Shown here: piece by piece, positions 18,547-28,515 of the stretch
Layout of the letters: each line of letters starts with the position of its first letter
How positions within the stretch are numbered: the stretch's first letter is position 1
Source of the DNA: Enterobacteriaceae endosymbiont of Donacia vulgaris
GTDB lineage: Bacteria > Pseudomonadota > Gammaproteobacteria > Enterobacterales > Enterobacteriaceae
NCBI RefSeq assembly: GCF_012568445.1
Contig: NZ_CP046190.1
Location: 250,293 to 314,292, forward strand
Length of the DNA: 64,000 nucleotides
Direction: 5' to 3'
Program-made: the position numbers and the translations under genes
The notes under the pieces: model-generated
What the model saw: only the letters and a program-made list of their open reading frames with translations
What the model was told of the DNA's origin: nothing
Database searches by the model: none

Positions 18547-19060
18547 TATTCATATTCCTTTTTATTTCTTCTATAGTTTTACTTCTTTTAGCTGCAATCA
18601 TTTTTAATGAATGAAGATTTAATAATCCTTTTATAGTAGCTTTAACCACATTAATAGGATTAGTAGAACCATAAGCTTTGGCTAAAACATTATATATACC
18701 TATAACTTCTAATACTGCTCTCATAGCTCCGCCTGCAATAATACCTGTCCCTTCATAAGCTGGTTGTATAAATACAAAAGAACCAGTATGATATCCCTTA
18801 ACAGGGTATGGGATTGTATTATTATTAATAATAATGTTTATCATATTTTTTTTAGCTTTTTCCATTGCTTTTTGTATTGCATTTGGAACTTCTTTTGCTT
18901 TACCATATCCAAAACCAATTCTTCCTTTACCATTACCCACTACAGTTAAAGCTGTAAAAGAAAAAATACGTCCTCCTTTAACAGTTTTAGATACTCTATT
19001 AACAGCAATTAATTTTTCTTTTAGTTCATTATTTTGATGTTTATTATTATAAAAATTCAT
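18530..19060 (-). CDS. rpsE: 30S ribosomal protein S5
   Basis: 30S protein that helps maintain decoding accuracy and mRNA unwinding. The 176 residues contain the S5 N-terminal motif ([16 protein letters not shown]) and [11 protein letters not shown], followed by the C-terminal domain ([15 protein letters not shown]). It is some ten residues longer than E. coli S5. The last 17 bases overlap rpmD. Confidence 0.97.
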   Translation of the reverse strand: MNFYNNKHQNNELKEKLIAVNRVSKTVKGGRIFSFTALTVVGNGKGRIGFGYGKAKEVPNAIQKAMEKAKKNMINIIINNNTIPYPVKGYHTGSFVFIQPAYEGTGIIAGGAMRAVLEVIGIYNVLAKAYGSTNPINVVKATIKGLLNLHSLKMIAAKRSKTIEEIKRNMNSVKKY

Positions 19061-19079
19061 AATTTTCTTTTAAAAAATG

Positions 19080-19433
19080 TTAAAAGTTTAAGCCTGTTTG
19101 ACGTGCAGCATTTGCTAATGCTTGAATGCGTCCATGATATTTAAAACCTGAACGATCAAATGATATATTTGAAATACCTTTTTTAATAGATCTATTAGCT
19201 ATTTTAGTCCCTATAAAAATTGCAGCTTGTATATTTCCAGTATATTTTAATTTTTTTTGTATTTTTTTTTCTAAAGTAGAAGCTGTTGTTAAAATTTTAT
19301 TATTTGCAGAAATTATTTGTGCATATATATGCCGAGAAGTACGATGTACAGATAAACGTACTATTTTAAATTTTTGTAAATTTTTTCGAAATTTAGTTGC
19401 TCTACGTATACGAGCAATTTTTTTTATATTCAT
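19080..19433 (-). CDS. rplR: 50S ribosomal protein L18
   Basis: 5S rRNA-binding protein, 117 residues as in E. coli. The basic N-terminus (RIRRATKFR), the [16 protein letters not shown] strand region and the C-terminal [20 protein letters not shown] motif are conserved. Part of the spc operon between rplF and rpsE. Confidence 0.97.
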   Translation of the reverse strand: MNIKKIARIRRATKFRKNLQKFKIVRLSVHRTSRHIYAQIISANNKILTTASTLEKKIQKKLKYTGNIQAAIFIGTKIANRSIKKGISNISFDRSGFKYHGRIQALANAARQTGLNF

Positions 19434-19462
19434 AATTTCTTTTTTAAACCTTTTATTCTATT

Positions 19463-19996
19463 TTATTTTTTTTTTGTCTCTTTAATTTTAATTATTTCAT
19501 TACTATAACGAATACCTTTACCTTTATATGGTTCAGGAGGACGATAAGATCTTATATTAGCAGCTACTTGCCCTAAAAGTTGTTTATTAGCACTTGTTAA
19601 GATTATTTCATTTTGATTTAAACATTTTCCTATAATATTTTTAGGTAATATAAAATTTATTGGATGAGAAAAACCTAATATTAAATTAAGTATATTATTT
19701 TTAATTGAAGATTTATATCCTACTCCAAATAATATTAATTTTTTTGTGTAACCTATTGTTACTCCAATAATCATAGATTTTATAATAGAGCTAGTAGTAC
19801 CAGCTTGAATCCAACCTTCTTTACTTTTTTTTTTTGGTTCAAATAATAATTTATCTTTTTTTAAAATTATTTTAACTTGTTTATTAACAGTATTCTTTAA
19901 GATTCCATTATTACCTTCAATATTTATTTTTTGTTCCTTAATAGTAATTTTAATGTTATTGGGAATAACAATAAATTTTTTAGCTATTCTAGACAT
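19463..19996 (-). CDS. rplF: 50S ribosomal protein L6
   Basis: 50S protein near the GTPase-associated centre, made of two repeated domains. The 177 residues equal E. coli L6. The C-terminal signature RSYRPPEPYKGKGIRYSNE is intact. Spc operon, between rpsH and rplR. Confidence 0.97.
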   Translation of the reverse strand: MSRIAKKFIVIPNNIKITIKEQKINIEGNNGILKNTVNKQVKIILKKDKLLFEPKKKSKEGWIQAGTTSSIIKSMIIGVTIGYTKKLILFGVGYKSSIKNNILNLILGFSHPINFILPKNIIGKCLNQNEIILTSANKQLLGQVAANIRSYRPPEPYKGKGIRYSNEIIKIKETKKK

Positions 19997-20013
19997 AATT
20001 TATATACCTTTGT

Positions 20014-20406
20014 TTAGGATACATAACATATAATTTCTCCACCTATACCATAATAACGTGCTGTATAATCTGTTATTATTCCTTTAGATGTAGAAATAAT
20101 AGCAATACCTAAACCAGCCATAACTTTTGGTAAAAACTTTTTTTTTTTATAAATTCTTAAGCTAGGTCGACTAACACAATATATTTTTTCGATAACTCCT
20201 TTACCTTTAAAATATTTTAACGTAATTTCTAATAAAATTTTTTTTTCTTTAATAAGATTAAAATTATTAATATATCCTTCATTTTTTAAAATGTGAGCAA
20301 TAGATTTTTTAATTTTTGAATATTGCATTACAACTGTAGATTTATGTGATGATTGTCCATTACGTATACGCGTTAACATATCTGCAATTGGATTTTGTAT
20401 ACTCAT
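20014..20406 (-). CDS. rpsH: 30S ribosomal protein S8
   Basis: 16S rRNA-binding protein and, in E. coli, the translational repressor of the spc operon. The 130 residues equal E. coli, with [12 protein letters not shown] at the start and the C-terminal rRNA-contact motif [13 protein letters not shown]. Spc operon, between rpsN and rplF. Confidence 0.97.
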   Translation of the reverse strand: MSIQNPIADMLTRIRNGQSSHKSTVVMQYSKIKKSIAHILKNEGYINNFNLIKEKKILLEITLKYFKGKGVIEKIYCVSRPSLRIYKKKKFLPKVMAGLGIAIISTSKGIITDYTARYYGIGGEIICYVS

Positions 20407-20438
20407 ATTAAAATTTTCCTATATAAATGAATAATAAA

Positions 20439-20744
20439 TTACCAACTAGATTTTTTTAATCCTGGAATATCTCCTTTCATTGCAGCTTCTCTTAATTTAA
20501 TACGACTTAATCCAAATTTTCTTAAAAATGCATGTGGTCTTCCAGTTAATTTACATCTATTTCTTTGTCTTGATAAACTAGAATCTCTTGGTAAAGATTG
20601 TAATTTAAAAACAGCATCCCATTTTAATTTATCGGAAGTATTTCTATCAGAAATAATTTTTTTTAATTTTTGTCTTTTCAAAAAAAATTTTTTTCCTAAT
20701 TTTATTCTTTTTAATTCACGTGCCTTAATAGATTCTTTCGCCAT
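20439..20744 (-). CDS. rpsN: 30S ribosomal protein S14
   Basis: 30S head protein of 101 residues, the long zinc-free form found in E. coli. The motif [18 protein letters not shown] and the [20 protein letters not shown] tail are conserved. Spc operon, between rplE and rpsH. Confidence 0.97.
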   Translation of the reverse strand: MAKESIKARELKRIKLGKKFFLKRQKLKKIISDRNTSDKLKWDAVFKLQSLPRDSSLSRQRNRCKLTGRPHAFLRKFGLSRIKLREAAMKGDIPGLKKSSW

Positions 20745-20758
20745 TGGTACAACCTTTT

Positions 20759-21298
20759 TTATGATTTAAATGGAAATTTAAAAGCTTTAAATAAAGTATA
20801 ACTTTCTTTATTTGATATTCTATTAGTTGTTATTGTAATATCTAATCCTCGAATATGATCTATTTTATCAAAATCAATTTCAGGGAAAATAATTTGTTCT
20901 TTTATTCCTATACTATAATTTCCATTTTTATCAAAAGATTTTTTAGATAAACCTCTAAAATCTCTAATTCTAGGTATTACTATCCATAATAAACGTTCAA
21001 AAAAATTCCACATTTTTTGTTTTCTTAACGTAACTTTACAACCTATTGGATAACCCTTTCTTATTTTAAAAGCAGCTATTGATTTATGTGATTTAGTTAT
21101 TATTGGTTTTTGACCACTAATAAGAGTTAAATCATTTATAGCATTATCTAAATATTTTTTATCAGAAATTACCTTACCTACTCCCATATTTAAAGTAATT
21201 TTTTTAATACAAGGAACTTGCATTATAGAAGTATATTTAAATTTTAACATTAATTTTTTTATTATTTTATTTTTATAAAAATTATATAATTTTGACAT
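20759..21298 (-). CDS. rplE: 50S ribosomal protein L5
   Basis: 5S rRNA-binding protein of the central protuberance, 179 residues as in E. coli. The conserved segments [27 protein letters not shown] and [12 protein letters not shown] are present. Spc operon, between rplX and rpsN. Confidence 0.97.
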   Translation of the reverse strand: MSKLYNFYKNKIIKKLMLKFKYTSIMQVPCIKKITLNMGVGKVISDKKYLDNAINDLTLISGQKPIITKSHKSIAAFKIRKGYPIGCKVTLRKQKMWNFFERLLWIVIPRIRDFRGLSKKSFDKNGNYSIGIKEQIIFPEIDFDKIDHIRGLDITITTNRISNKESYTLFKAFKFPFKS

Positions 21299-21318
21299 GT
21301 AATACTATCTCTATTAAT

Positions 21319-21636
21319 TTATTCTATATTTTTACCATTAGATTTAAAAAATCTTTTTTTAATTCCTTTATCATCATATCGTATACCAATACGATCAGAT
21401 TTCCCTGTTTTTTTATTAAAAATAGCAATATTAGAAATATGAATATTTGCTTCTTGTTCTATAATGCCACCTGTATGTGATATTGTGGGATTAGGTTTAC
21501 TATGTTTTTTAACAATATTTATTCCTTTAATGATTACGAAATTTTTTTTTATAAAAGATTTAATTTTTCCTTTTTTACCTTTATCTTTTCCTGTTAAAAC
21601 TATTATTTCATCATTACGATGTAATTTATTTATCAT
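21319..21636 (-). CDS. rplX: 50S ribosomal protein L24
   Basis: Assembly-initiating 23S rRNA-binding protein with a KOW motif near the N-terminus ([18 protein letters not shown]). The 105 residues compare with 104 in E. coli. Spc operon, second gene after rplN. Confidence 0.97.
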   Translation of the reverse strand: MINKLHRNDEIIVLTGKDKGKKGKIKSFIKKNFVIIKGINIVKKHSKPNPTISHTGGIIEQEANIHISNIAIFNKKTGKSDRIGIRYDDKGIKKRFFKSNGKNIE

Positions 21637-21653
21637 ATATTTATATCTCTTTA

Positions 21654-22025
21654 TTAAATAACTTCTGAAGCTAATGAAATAATTTTCATAAATTTTTCAT
21701 TTCTTAATTCTCTTGTGATAGGACCGAAAATTCTTGTCCCAATTAGCTGTTCATTAGTATCATTTAATAAAACACATGCATTATGATCAAATCTTATTAT
21801 AGAACCATCAGAACGGCTTATACCTTTTTTAGTTCTAACGATAACAGCTTTTAATACATCACCTTTTTTTACTTTTCCTCGGGGAATAGCATCTTTTACC
21901 GTTATTTTAATAACATCACCAATATTAGCATAACGACGTCTTGAACCACCTAAAACTTTAATACACATAACACTTTTTGCACCAGAATTATCTGCTATAT
22001 TTAATTTTGTATGTTCTTGTATCAT
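21654..22025 (-). CDS. rplN: 50S ribosomal protein L14
   Basis: 50S protein forming bridges to the 30S subunit, 123 residues as in E. coli; starts [17 protein letters not shown]. In E. coli it is the first gene of the spc operon with its own promoter. Here the 83-base gap to rpsQ is the widest inside the ribosomal cluster, consistent with a retained promoter, though I see only weak TTTACT and TATTAAT-like boxes. Confidence 0.97.
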   Translation of the reverse strand: MIQEHTKLNIADNSGAKSVMCIKVLGGSRRRYANIGDVIKITVKDAIPRGKVKKGDVLKAVIVRTKKGISRSDGSIIRFDHNACVLLNDTNEQLIGTRIFGPITRELRNEKFMKIISLASEVI

Positions 22026-22108
22026 AATAATATCTCTATTTATAACAAATATTAATATTTAAATTTTATTTGATAACAGTAAAATTTATTAAATATATAA
22101 TTTTATAA

Positions 22109-22363
22109 TTAAATTATTATTTTTTTGATAATATTAACTAGAGTCCAAGATTTCGTTTTTGATAATGGACGACATTCTTTAATTTCAACAATATCTCCTA
22201 TTCTACATGTATTTTTTTCATCATGAACATGTAGTTTCGTTGTACGATTAATATATTTACCATACATGGGATGTTTTATTAACCTATTAATACTGACAAT
22301 AATTGATTTTTGCATTTTATTACTTATTACTTTACCTTTCAAGAGCTTTGTTTTTTTTTGCAT
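22109..22363 (-). CDS. rpsQ: 30S ribosomal protein S17
   Basis: OB-fold 16S rRNA-binding protein, 84 residues as in E. coli. The signature [18 protein letters not shown] is conserved. It ends the S10 operon portion; the following 83-base gap leads to rplN. Confidence 0.96.
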   Translation of the reverse strand: MQKKTKLLKGKVISNKMQKSIIVSINRLIKHPMYGKYINRTTKLHVHDEKNTCRIGDIVEIKECRPLSKTKSWTLVNIIKKIII

Positions 22364-22367
22364 AATT

Positions 22368-22562
22368 TTATGATCTTTTTTTTCTTTGTGATAAAATTGT
22401 TTTTATTCTTGCAATATTTTTTCTAGATTTTTTCAGTAAATGAGTTTGTTTTAAATTTCCTGATTTTAACTGTATTTTTAAATTTAATTGTTCTCGAGAT
22501 AAACTCAATAACTCATTTTTTAAATCTGTATTATTTTTTTTTATAATTTCATTTATTTTCAT
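22368..22562 (-). CDS. rpmC: 50S ribosomal protein L29
   Basis: Small two-helix protein at the tunnel exit, 64 residues (E. coli 63). The LRFQ-like segment is [21 protein letters not shown] and the C-terminal [11 protein letters not shown] is kept. Located between rplP and rpsQ with four bases separating it from rpsQ. Confidence 0.95.
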   Translation of the reverse strand: MKINEIIKKNNTDLKNELLSLSREQLNLKIQLKSGNLKQTHLLKKSRKNIARIKTILSQRKKRS

Positions 22563-22574
22563 ATAATATTTATT

Positions 22575-22976
22575 TTATTTTTTTAAAAAAATAGTTTTAA
22601 TAGGTAATTTAGCTGCACCTAATTTAAATGCTTTACGAGCTATTAATTCAGAAACTCCATCAATTTCATATAAAATTCTTCCTGGTTGTACTAGAGCAAC
22701 CCAATATTCCACATTACCTTTACCCTTGCCCATTCTAACTTCTAAAGGTTTTTCAGTTATAGGTTTATCTGGAAAAATTCTAATCCATATTTTTCCTTGT
22801 CTTTTAATAAAATGACTAATAGCTCTTCTTGCTGATTCTATTTGTTTTGAAGTAATCCTTCCTCTATCTATTGCTTTTATTCCATAAGTACCAAAATTAA
22901 TTTTCATCCCAATAATAACACCACGATTCCTTCCTTTATGCATTTTTTTAAATTTTGTACGTTTTGGTTGTAACAT
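22575..22976 (-). CDS. rplP: 50S ribosomal protein L16
   Basis: 50S protein near the A-site tRNA, 133 residues (E. coli 136). The start [19 protein letters not shown] and the block [19 protein letters not shown], which contains the arginine hydroxylated in E. coli, are conserved. S10 operon, between rpsC and rpmC. Confidence 0.97.
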   Translation of the reverse strand: MLQPKRTKFKKMHKGRNRGVIIGMKINFGTYGIKAIDRGRITSKQIESARRAISHFIKRQGKIWIRIFPDKPITEKPLEVRMGKGKGNVEYWVALVQPGRILYEIDGVSELIARKAFKLGAAKLPIKTIFLKK

Positions 22977-22995
22977 TATATAAACGCCTCTTTTT

Positions 22996-23706
22996 TTATT
23001 TACGTCCTTTATTACGTTGTAATCTATAAGAATAATGTGTAATAGGTTTAGTAAAAATTAATTTTTTTTTAAAGTTATGTTTTAATATTTCTCCTTTAAA
23101 AATCCATACTTTTACTCCTATTACCCCATATGTAGTATTTGCTTCTGATAAACTAAAATCAATATCTGCCCTTAAAGTATGTAATGGAACTCTGCCTTCT
23201 CTATACCATTCTGTACGTGCAATTTCTGTACCACCTAAACGACCACTTACTTCTACTTTTACTCCTTTAGCACCTAATCTCATTGCATTTTGTACTGCTC
23301 TTTTCATTGCTCTTCTAAACATTATTCTTTTTTCTAATTGTACAGAAATTATATCAGCTACTAATTTTGCTTCTAATTCTGGTCTTCTAACTTCAGTTAT
23401 ATTAACTTGAGCCGGGACTCCTGTCATTTTAGATATTTTTTTTCTAAGTTTTTCGACATCTTCTCCTTTCTTACCTATAACTATACCAGGACGTGATGTG
23501 TGAATATTAACTCTAATACTTTTTGATGGTCTTTCTATTGTTATTTTAGAAACAGAAGCTTTTTTTAATTTTTGATTTAAAAATTTTCTTACTTGAAAAT
23601 CACTATGTAAATAATTTGCATAATTTTTTGTATTTGCAAACCAAATAGAATTCCATATTTTTGTAATTCCTAATCTTAATCCATTGGGATTTGTTTTTTG
23701 ACCCAT
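22996..23706 (-). CDS. rpsC: 30S ribosomal protein S3
   Basis: 30S head protein at the mRNA entry site. The 236 residues include the KH domain ([20 protein letters not shown]) and the C-terminal S3 domain ([18 protein letters not shown]). The ATG overlaps the rplV stop by one base (TAATG), indicating translational coupling. Confidence 0.97.
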   Translation of the reverse strand: MGQKTNPNGLRLGITKIWNSIWFANTKNYANYLHSDFQVRKFLNQKLKKASVSKITIERPSKSIRVNIHTSRPGIVIGKKGEDVEKLRKKISKMTGVPAQVNITEVRRPELEAKLVADIISVQLEKRIMFRRAMKRAVQNAMRLGAKGVKVEVSGRLGGTEIARTEWYREGRVPLHTLRADIDFSLSEANTTYGVIGVKVWIFKGEILKHNFKKKLIFTKPITHYSYRLQRNKGRK

Positions 23707-24056
23707 TAATTTTTCTCCAATTTAATATTATCTGATAATATTATAGTAATATGACTTGTATATTTTAAAATTCGATCAGATCGTCCTTTAGCTCTAGGCA
23801 TAATACGTTTCATATTTGTTCCTAAATCTATAAAAATTTTAAATATAAATAAATTATCTATATCTAATCCATAATTATGTTCAGCATTAGCTATTGCAGC
23901 ATTTAATACTTTTTTAATTAAAAAAGCTGATTTTTTATTAGAAAAATTTAAAACATCTAACGCTTTAGATATATTATAACCTCTAATAATATTAGCTATT
24001 AATCTTAACTTTTGTGCAGAAGAAGGAGCATATTTATGTTTTGCTATAATTTCCAT
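23706..24056 (-). CDS. rplV: 50S ribosomal protein L22
   Basis: Lines the peptide exit tunnel with its beta hairpin; the tip motif [16 protein letters not shown] is intact. The 116 residues compare with 110 in E. coli. S10 operon, between rpsS and rpsC. Confidence 0.97.
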   Translation of the reverse strand: MEIIAKHKYAPSSAQKLRLIANIIRGYNISKALDVLNFSNKKSAFLIKKVLNAAIANAEHNYGLDIDNLFIFKIFIDLGTNMKRIMPRAKGRSDRILKYTSHITIILSDNIKLEKN

Positions 24057-24097
24057 TTTTTCTCTTAAGTAAATTTATTATATAAATAAATATATGT

Positions 24098-24385
24098 TTA
24101 TTTTTTTAAAGTTTTTTTAATTTTTTTATCAGCTGTATGTCCTCTATACGTACGTGTTGGAGAAAATTCACCTAATTTATGACCTACCATTTCATCTAAA
24201 ATATATATTGGAATATGTTGTCTCCCATTATGTACAGAAATAGTTAATCCAATCATATTAGGGAAAATAGTTGAACGTCTAGACCAAGTACGTAATGGTT
24301 TTTTATTTTTATTTTTTATTGATTTTTCAATTTTTTTTAATAAATGTTGATCAATAAAAGGACCTTTTTTTAAAGAACGTGGCAT
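24098..24385 (-). CDS. rpsS: 30S ribosomal protein S19
   Basis: 30S head protein contacting the A-site finger. The 95 residues start [18 protein letters not shown] after the initiator and include the C-terminal [22 protein letters not shown] signature region. S10 operon, between rplB and rplV. Confidence 0.97.
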   Translation of the reverse strand: MPRSLKKGPFIDQHLLKKIEKSIKNKNKKPLRTWSRRSTIFPNMIGLTISVHNGRQHIPIYILDEMVGHKLGEFSPTRTYRGHTADKKIKKTLKK

Positions 24386-24412
24386 ATTTTGTTACCTTTT
24401 ATTAATTAAAAA

Positions 24413-25234
24413 TTACTTATTACGGTGTTTAATAATATATTTCTCTGTTCTTTTATTTTTTCTTGTTTTTTTACCTTTAGTTTGTACTCCCCATGGAGTT
24501 ACAGGATGTTTCCCAAAGTTTTTTCCTTCTCCTCCACCATGAGGATGATCTATAGGATTCATTGCTGTTCCTCTAACTGTTGGTCTAATTCCTTTCCATC
24601 TTTTTGCACCAGCTTTACCAAAAGATTTTAACATATGTTCATTATTTCCTATTTCTCCTAATGTAGCTCTACAATTAGATCGAATTTTACGGATTTCTCC
24701 TGACTTTAATCTTAAAGTTATGTATGATTTTTCTTTGGAAATTAATTGAACATATGTACCAGCGGCTCTAGCTATTTGGCCTCCTTTCCCTGGTTTCATT
24801 TCTATATTATGTAAGACAGTACCAATAGGAATATTATTTAATGGTAATGTATTACCAATTTTTATTGGAACATTAGTTCCTGATTCTACAGTATCACCTA
24901 TCTTTAAATCTTTAGGAGATAAGATATATTTTTTAACTCCATCTTTATATTTTATTAATGCAATATTAGCAGAACGGTTTGGATCATATTCTATTCTTTC
25001 TACTATAGCAGGGATATTATCTTTATTTCTTTTAAAATCTATAATACGATACAATCTTTTATGGCCTCCACCAATATGACGAGTTGTAATACGTCCATAA
25101 TTATTTCTACCTCCTGATTTTTTTTTTTTTTCTATTTTAGAAGACAGAGGTCTACCTTTATATAAAGAATGATTAATAATTTTAATCATATGCCGTCTTC
25201 CTGGAGAAGTTGGATTATACTTTTTAATTATCAT
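24413..25234 (-). CDS. rplB: 50S ribosomal protein L2
   Basis: Primary 23S rRNA-binding protein needed for subunit association and peptidyl transfer. The 273 residues equal E. coli L2, and the C-terminal catalytic-centre motif [14 protein letters not shown] contains the conserved histidine. Residues E35-K39 are encoded across a run of 14 A (plus-strand T14 at 25118-25131), a likely slippage site in an essential gene. Confidence 0.98.
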   Translation of the reverse strand: MIIKKYNPTSPGRRHMIKIINHSLYKGRPLSSKIEKKKKSGGRNNYGRITTRHIGGGHKRLYRIIDFKRNKDNIPAIVERIEYDPNRSANIALIKYKDGVKKYILSPKDLKIGDTVESGTNVPIKIGNTLPLNNIPIGTVLHNIEMKPGKGGQIARAAGTYVQLISKEKSYITLRLKSGEIRKIRSNCRATLGEIGNNEHMLKSFGKAGAKRWKGIRPTVRGTAMNPIDHPHGGGEGKNFGKHPVTPWGVQTKGKKTRKNKRTEKYIIKHRNK

Positions 25235-25252
25235 GTTTTATCAATTTAATCC

Positions 25253-25558
25253 TTATAAGTTCTTATTTATATTAAAATCAATTTTTTGATTTTTTTCTAA
25301 AATTATATATGCTTTTTTCCAATCACTACGTTGAAAATTATATTTCTTATTTTTTTTTTTTTTTCCTTTTATAATTAAAGTATTAACATTTTTAACTTTT
25401 ACATTAAAAATTTTTTTTATTGCTTTTTTTATATCTATTTTAGTTGCTTTTTTTAAAACTTTAATAATTAAAGTATTTGTTTTTTCTGCAACAAAAGAAG
25501 ATTTTTCAGAAATATGCGGCCCTTTTATAATTTTAAAATTATACTCTTTTTGAATCAT
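25253..25558 (-). CDS. rplW: 50S ribosomal protein L23
   Basis: Docking site for trigger factor and SRP at the tunnel exit. The 101 residues compare with 100 in E. coli; the N-terminal LL-like GPHISEKS motif is kept. The long hairpin loop at G65-N70 (GKKKKN) is encoded by 15 consecutive A, the longest homopolymer I found in a gene in this window. The ATG overlaps the rplD stop by four bases. Confidence 0.96.
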   Translation of the reverse strand: MIQKEYNFKIIKGPHISEKSSFVAEKTNTLIIKVLKKATKIDIKKAIKKIFNVKVKNVNTLIIKGKKKKNKKYNFQRSDWKKAYIILEKNQKIDFNINKNL

Positions 25559-26160
25559 ATTAAAATCTCTTCTATATGTTTAATAGCATTAACAGTTATA
25601 ATAACTTTATTAGCATTAATTAAATAAATAGGATTTATATTAATTGAATTTTTAATTTTTACGTTATATAAATTTCTAGATGCTAAAAATAAATTTTTAT
25701 CAATAAATGTTGTAATAATCATTATTTTTTTTGATAAATATTTTTTTAATTTTTCAATTAAAATTTTAGTTTTTGGTTTACTAATATTAAATTTTTTAAC
25801 TAAAATTAATCTTTTTTCTTTAATTAGTTGTGAAAAAATACTTTTTAATGCATTACGAAACATTTTTTTATTAATTTTTTTATTATATATTTTATTTTTT
25901 GCAGCAAAAGTAACTCCCCCAGAACGCCAAATTGGACTTTTAAAAGACCCTGCTCTAGCTTTTCCTGTTCCTTTTTGTTTCCATGGTTTTTTACCTGTTC
26001 CTTTTACTTCTCCTCTAGTTTTTTGTGCTTTAGTCCCTTGCCTACCTATTGTTCTATAAGATTCTATTAATTGATGTATTAATGATTTGTTATAATTCCT
26101 ATTAAAAATAATATCTGAAACTATAACTATATCTTTAGTATCTTCTGTTATAATTTCCAT
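25555..26160 (-). CDS. rplD: 50S ribosomal protein L4
   Basis: 23S rRNA-binding protein that lines the exit tunnel; in E. coli it also represses the S10 operon through the leader RNA. The 201 residues equal E. coli. The tunnel-loop segment (KPWKQKGTGKARAGS, near 62-76) is conserved. S10 operon, third gene. Confidence 0.97.
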   Translation of the reverse strand: MEIITEDTKDIVIVSDIIFNRNYNKSLIHQLIESYRTIGRQGTKAQKTRGEVKGTGKKPWKQKGTGKARAGSFKSPIWRSGGVTFAAKNKIYNKKINKKMFRNALKSIFSQLIKEKRLILVKKFNISKPKTKILIEKLKKYLSKKIMIITTFIDKNLFLASRNLYNVKIKNSININPIYLINANKVIITVNAIKHIEEILI

Positions 26161-26200
26161 TTTGATGCCTAATTAATATATTTATTTTTGTTGTATTAGA

Positions 26201-26836
26201 TTAAATTTTTACTGCCGGTTTAACAATTACATTACTTCCAGTATATCCAGGAACAGCTCCTTTTATTAATAATAAATTTTTTATAAAATCTAATTTTATT
26301 ATATGTAAATTTTGAATAGTAATTTTATGATTACCTAATTGCCCAGCCATCTTTTTGCCTTTAAATACTTTTCCTGGAGTTTGGTTTTGTCCAATAGATC
26401 CTGGTGCTCTGTGTGAAAGTGAATTTCCATGGCTAGCATCTTGAGTTTTAAAATTCCATTTTTTTACAGTTCCTGAGAATCCTTTTCCTTTTGATATTCC
26501 TGTTACATCTACCTTAACTATTTGTTTAAAAATATCAATATTTATTTTTTGACCTACATGAAAATTTTCAGGATTATAATTTTTAAGACGATATTCCCAT
26601 AAAATATATCCTCCTTCTGTTTTTGCTTTTTTAAAATGTCCTATTTCGGCTTTATTCATACGACTTGTTTTTTTAAATCCAGTAGTCATTTGAATAGCAT
26701 TATATCCATCATTTAAAATAGTTTTAATTTGAGTAATACGAATAGTATTAAAATGTATAACAGTTATTGGCATGGATATTCCATCTTTAGTAAATATACG
26801 GCTCATACCCATTTTTGTTCCTACTAATCCAATCAT
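26201..26836 (-). CDS. rplC: 50S ribosomal protein L3
   Basis: Early-assembling 50S protein reaching the peptidyl transferase centre. The 211 residues compare with 209 in E. coli. The central loop [21 protein letters not shown] includes the glutamine methylated by PrmB in E. coli (second Q of QNQ). S10 operon, second gene. Confidence 0.97.
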   Translation of the reverse strand: MIGLVGTKMGMSRIFTKDGISMPITVIHFNTIRITQIKTILNDGYNAIQMTTGFKKTSRMNKAEIGHFKKAKTEGGYILWEYRLKNYNPENFHVGQKINIDIFKQIVKVDVTGISKGKGFSGTVKKWNFKTQDASHGNSLSHRAPGSIGQNQTPGKVFKGKKMAGQLGNHKITIQNLHIIKLDFIKNLLLIKGAVPGYTGSNVIVKPAVKI

Positions 26837-26885
26837 ATATTTATATATACTCTATTTAATTATGTTAAAATTATAGTTAATTTTA

Positions 26886-27263
<378 letters not shown>

Positions 27264-27292
27264 TTAATTTTAAGAAAAATAAAAATCATATT

Positions 27293-27322
27293 ATTATGAC
27301 TTATAAAGTATAAATAAAGCAA
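27293..27322 (-). promoter_or_regulatory. Possible sigma-70 promoter of the S10-spc-alpha cluster
   Basis: On the minus strand TTGCTT (27317-27322) and CATAAT (27293-27298) are separated by 18 bases, giving a start near 27286 and a leader of about 90 bases. The leader holds a short inverted repeat (CTCTC and GAGAG arms) before the rpsJ ribosome binding site. Composition makes chance boxes frequent, so confidence is moderate to low. Confidence 0.35.
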
Positions 27323-27433
27323 TATATTTAACATATAAAACTTTAAAAACTATATAATATTAATTATTATAATGAAGTTCAAAATTTTAATTCTTTAAAT
27401 AAAAATTTACTTTTAAATAATTTTATATATTGC

Positions 27434-27883
27434 ATGATAAAAAAAATTAATAATATAACTTTATTAGCTTTTGATTATGGAACTAAAAATATAGGAGTAG
27501 CTATTGGTCAAAGTTTAATAGGTATAGCACATACATTAAGAGTTATTAAAAATAAAAAATCTGGTAATATTAATTGGTTAAAATTTACTAAATTAATTAA
27601 TAAATGGGAACCTAAAAAAATTATAATTGGATTACCACTAAAAATGGATGGTAGTCAACAATACACAACTATTTTAGCTAAAAATTTTGCTTTTCATATA
27701 AAAAAGAAATTTAATATAGAAACAATTTTTCATGATGAAAGATTAAGTACAGTTGAAGCTAAATATATTTTATTTTCACAAGGAGGATGGAGAAAATTAA
27801 AAAAAGGTGATATTAATTCTTTATCTGCATGTATTATTTTACAAAGTTGGTTTGAAAATAATAAATATAATAATTGTAATTAA
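27434..27883 (+). CDS. ruvX: RuvX/YqgF Holliday-junction resolvase-like protein
   Basis: RNase H-fold protein implicated in pre-16S rRNA 5' processing and proposed as a Holliday-junction resolvase. The 149 residues start with the conserved acidic motif LLAFDYGTKNIGVAIG (D14) and include GLPLKMDGS and the DERLST motif. It is divergent from rpsJ and followed by yggT and hemW, the E. coli yqgF-(pilT-like, yggS)-yggT order with two genes removed. Confidence 0.93.
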   Translation: MIKKINNITLLAFDYGTKNIGVAIGQSLIGIAHTLRVIKNKKSGNINWLKFTKLINKWEPKKIIIGLPLKMDGSQQYTTILAKNFAFHIKKKFNIETIFHDERLSTVEAKYILFSQGGWRKLKKGDINSLSACIILQSWFENNKYNNCN

Positions 27884-27885
27884 TT

Positions 27886-27919
27886 AAACATTTTTTAATC
27901 TAATTAAAAAATGTTTTTT
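27886..27919 (+). terminator. Intrinsic terminator after ruvX
   Basis: Perfect 14-bp inverted repeat (arms 27886-27899 and 27903-27916) with a three-base loop CTA, beginning three bases after the ruvX stop and running into a T tract ending at 27919. Stem length, tight loop and T tail make this one of the two best terminators in the window. It separates ruvX from yggT at the place where two E. coli genes have been deleted. Confidence 0.65.
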
Positions 27920-27942
27920 ATATAATTTGAGGCTTGTTTTTT

Positions 27943-28503
27943 ATGATAACAATCATATGTTTTTTAAAACATTTAATAGATATTGTTATTTTATTTTTTT
28001 TATTAAGGTTATGGATATATTTTACTATTAATAATTATTATAATTTTTTCGTAAAATATATTATTTTATTAACAAATGTTTTTTTAAAAAACATTCAAAA
28101 ATTTATTTTTAAAAGTAATAAAAGTGAAATTTTATCATTTATTTTAATATTATTATTAATATTTTTAAAATATCCAATATTAATTTTAATACAAAGTAAA
28201 AATTTATTTTTTCATAGTTTATTATTTTTTATATTTATTAGTATAATAACATTATTAAAATTTCTTGGATATTTATTTTTTTGGTTAATTACAATATATT
28301 TAATATTTAATATTTTTCATATAAAAAATAATGATTTAAATGATATTTTAGATATATTTATTCATCAAATTTTAAAAATTATAAGATTTTTTTTACAAAA
28401 TTTTTATAATATAAACATCCTTTTGTTTATTATTAACATAATTTTATATTTTTTAAATAATTTATTTATGGATTTATTTCCTCAATTTTGGTTTTTAATA
28501 TAA
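27943..28503 (+). CDS. yggT: YggT family integral membrane protein
   Basis: Function unknown; related YGGT proteins are linked to osmotic tolerance and to cell-division loci in other bacteria. The 186-residue protein is almost wholly hydrophobic with about four to six membrane segments. A TTG at 27934 would extend it by three codons, but it is only two bases from GAGG; the ATG at 27943 is about ten bases from it and is preferred. Neighbours ruvX and hemW support the assignment better than the sequence, which is very divergent. Confidence 0.82.
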   Translation: MITIICFLKHLIDIVILFFLLRLWIYFTINNYYNFFVKYIILLTNVFLKNIQKFIFKSNKSEILSFILILLLIFLKYPILILIQSKNLFFHSLLFFIFISIITLLKFLGYLFFWLITIYLIFNIFHIKNNDLNDILDIFIHQILKIIRFFLQNFYNINILLFIINIILYFLNNLFMDLFPQFWFLI

Positions 28504-28515
28504 AAAATACATTAT

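Noticed and set aside
18764-19037. Two overlapping plus-strand open frames opposite rpsE
   Set aside because: They are antisense to a highly conserved ribosomal gene, have no homology I recognise and have no ribosome binding site; typical shadow frames.
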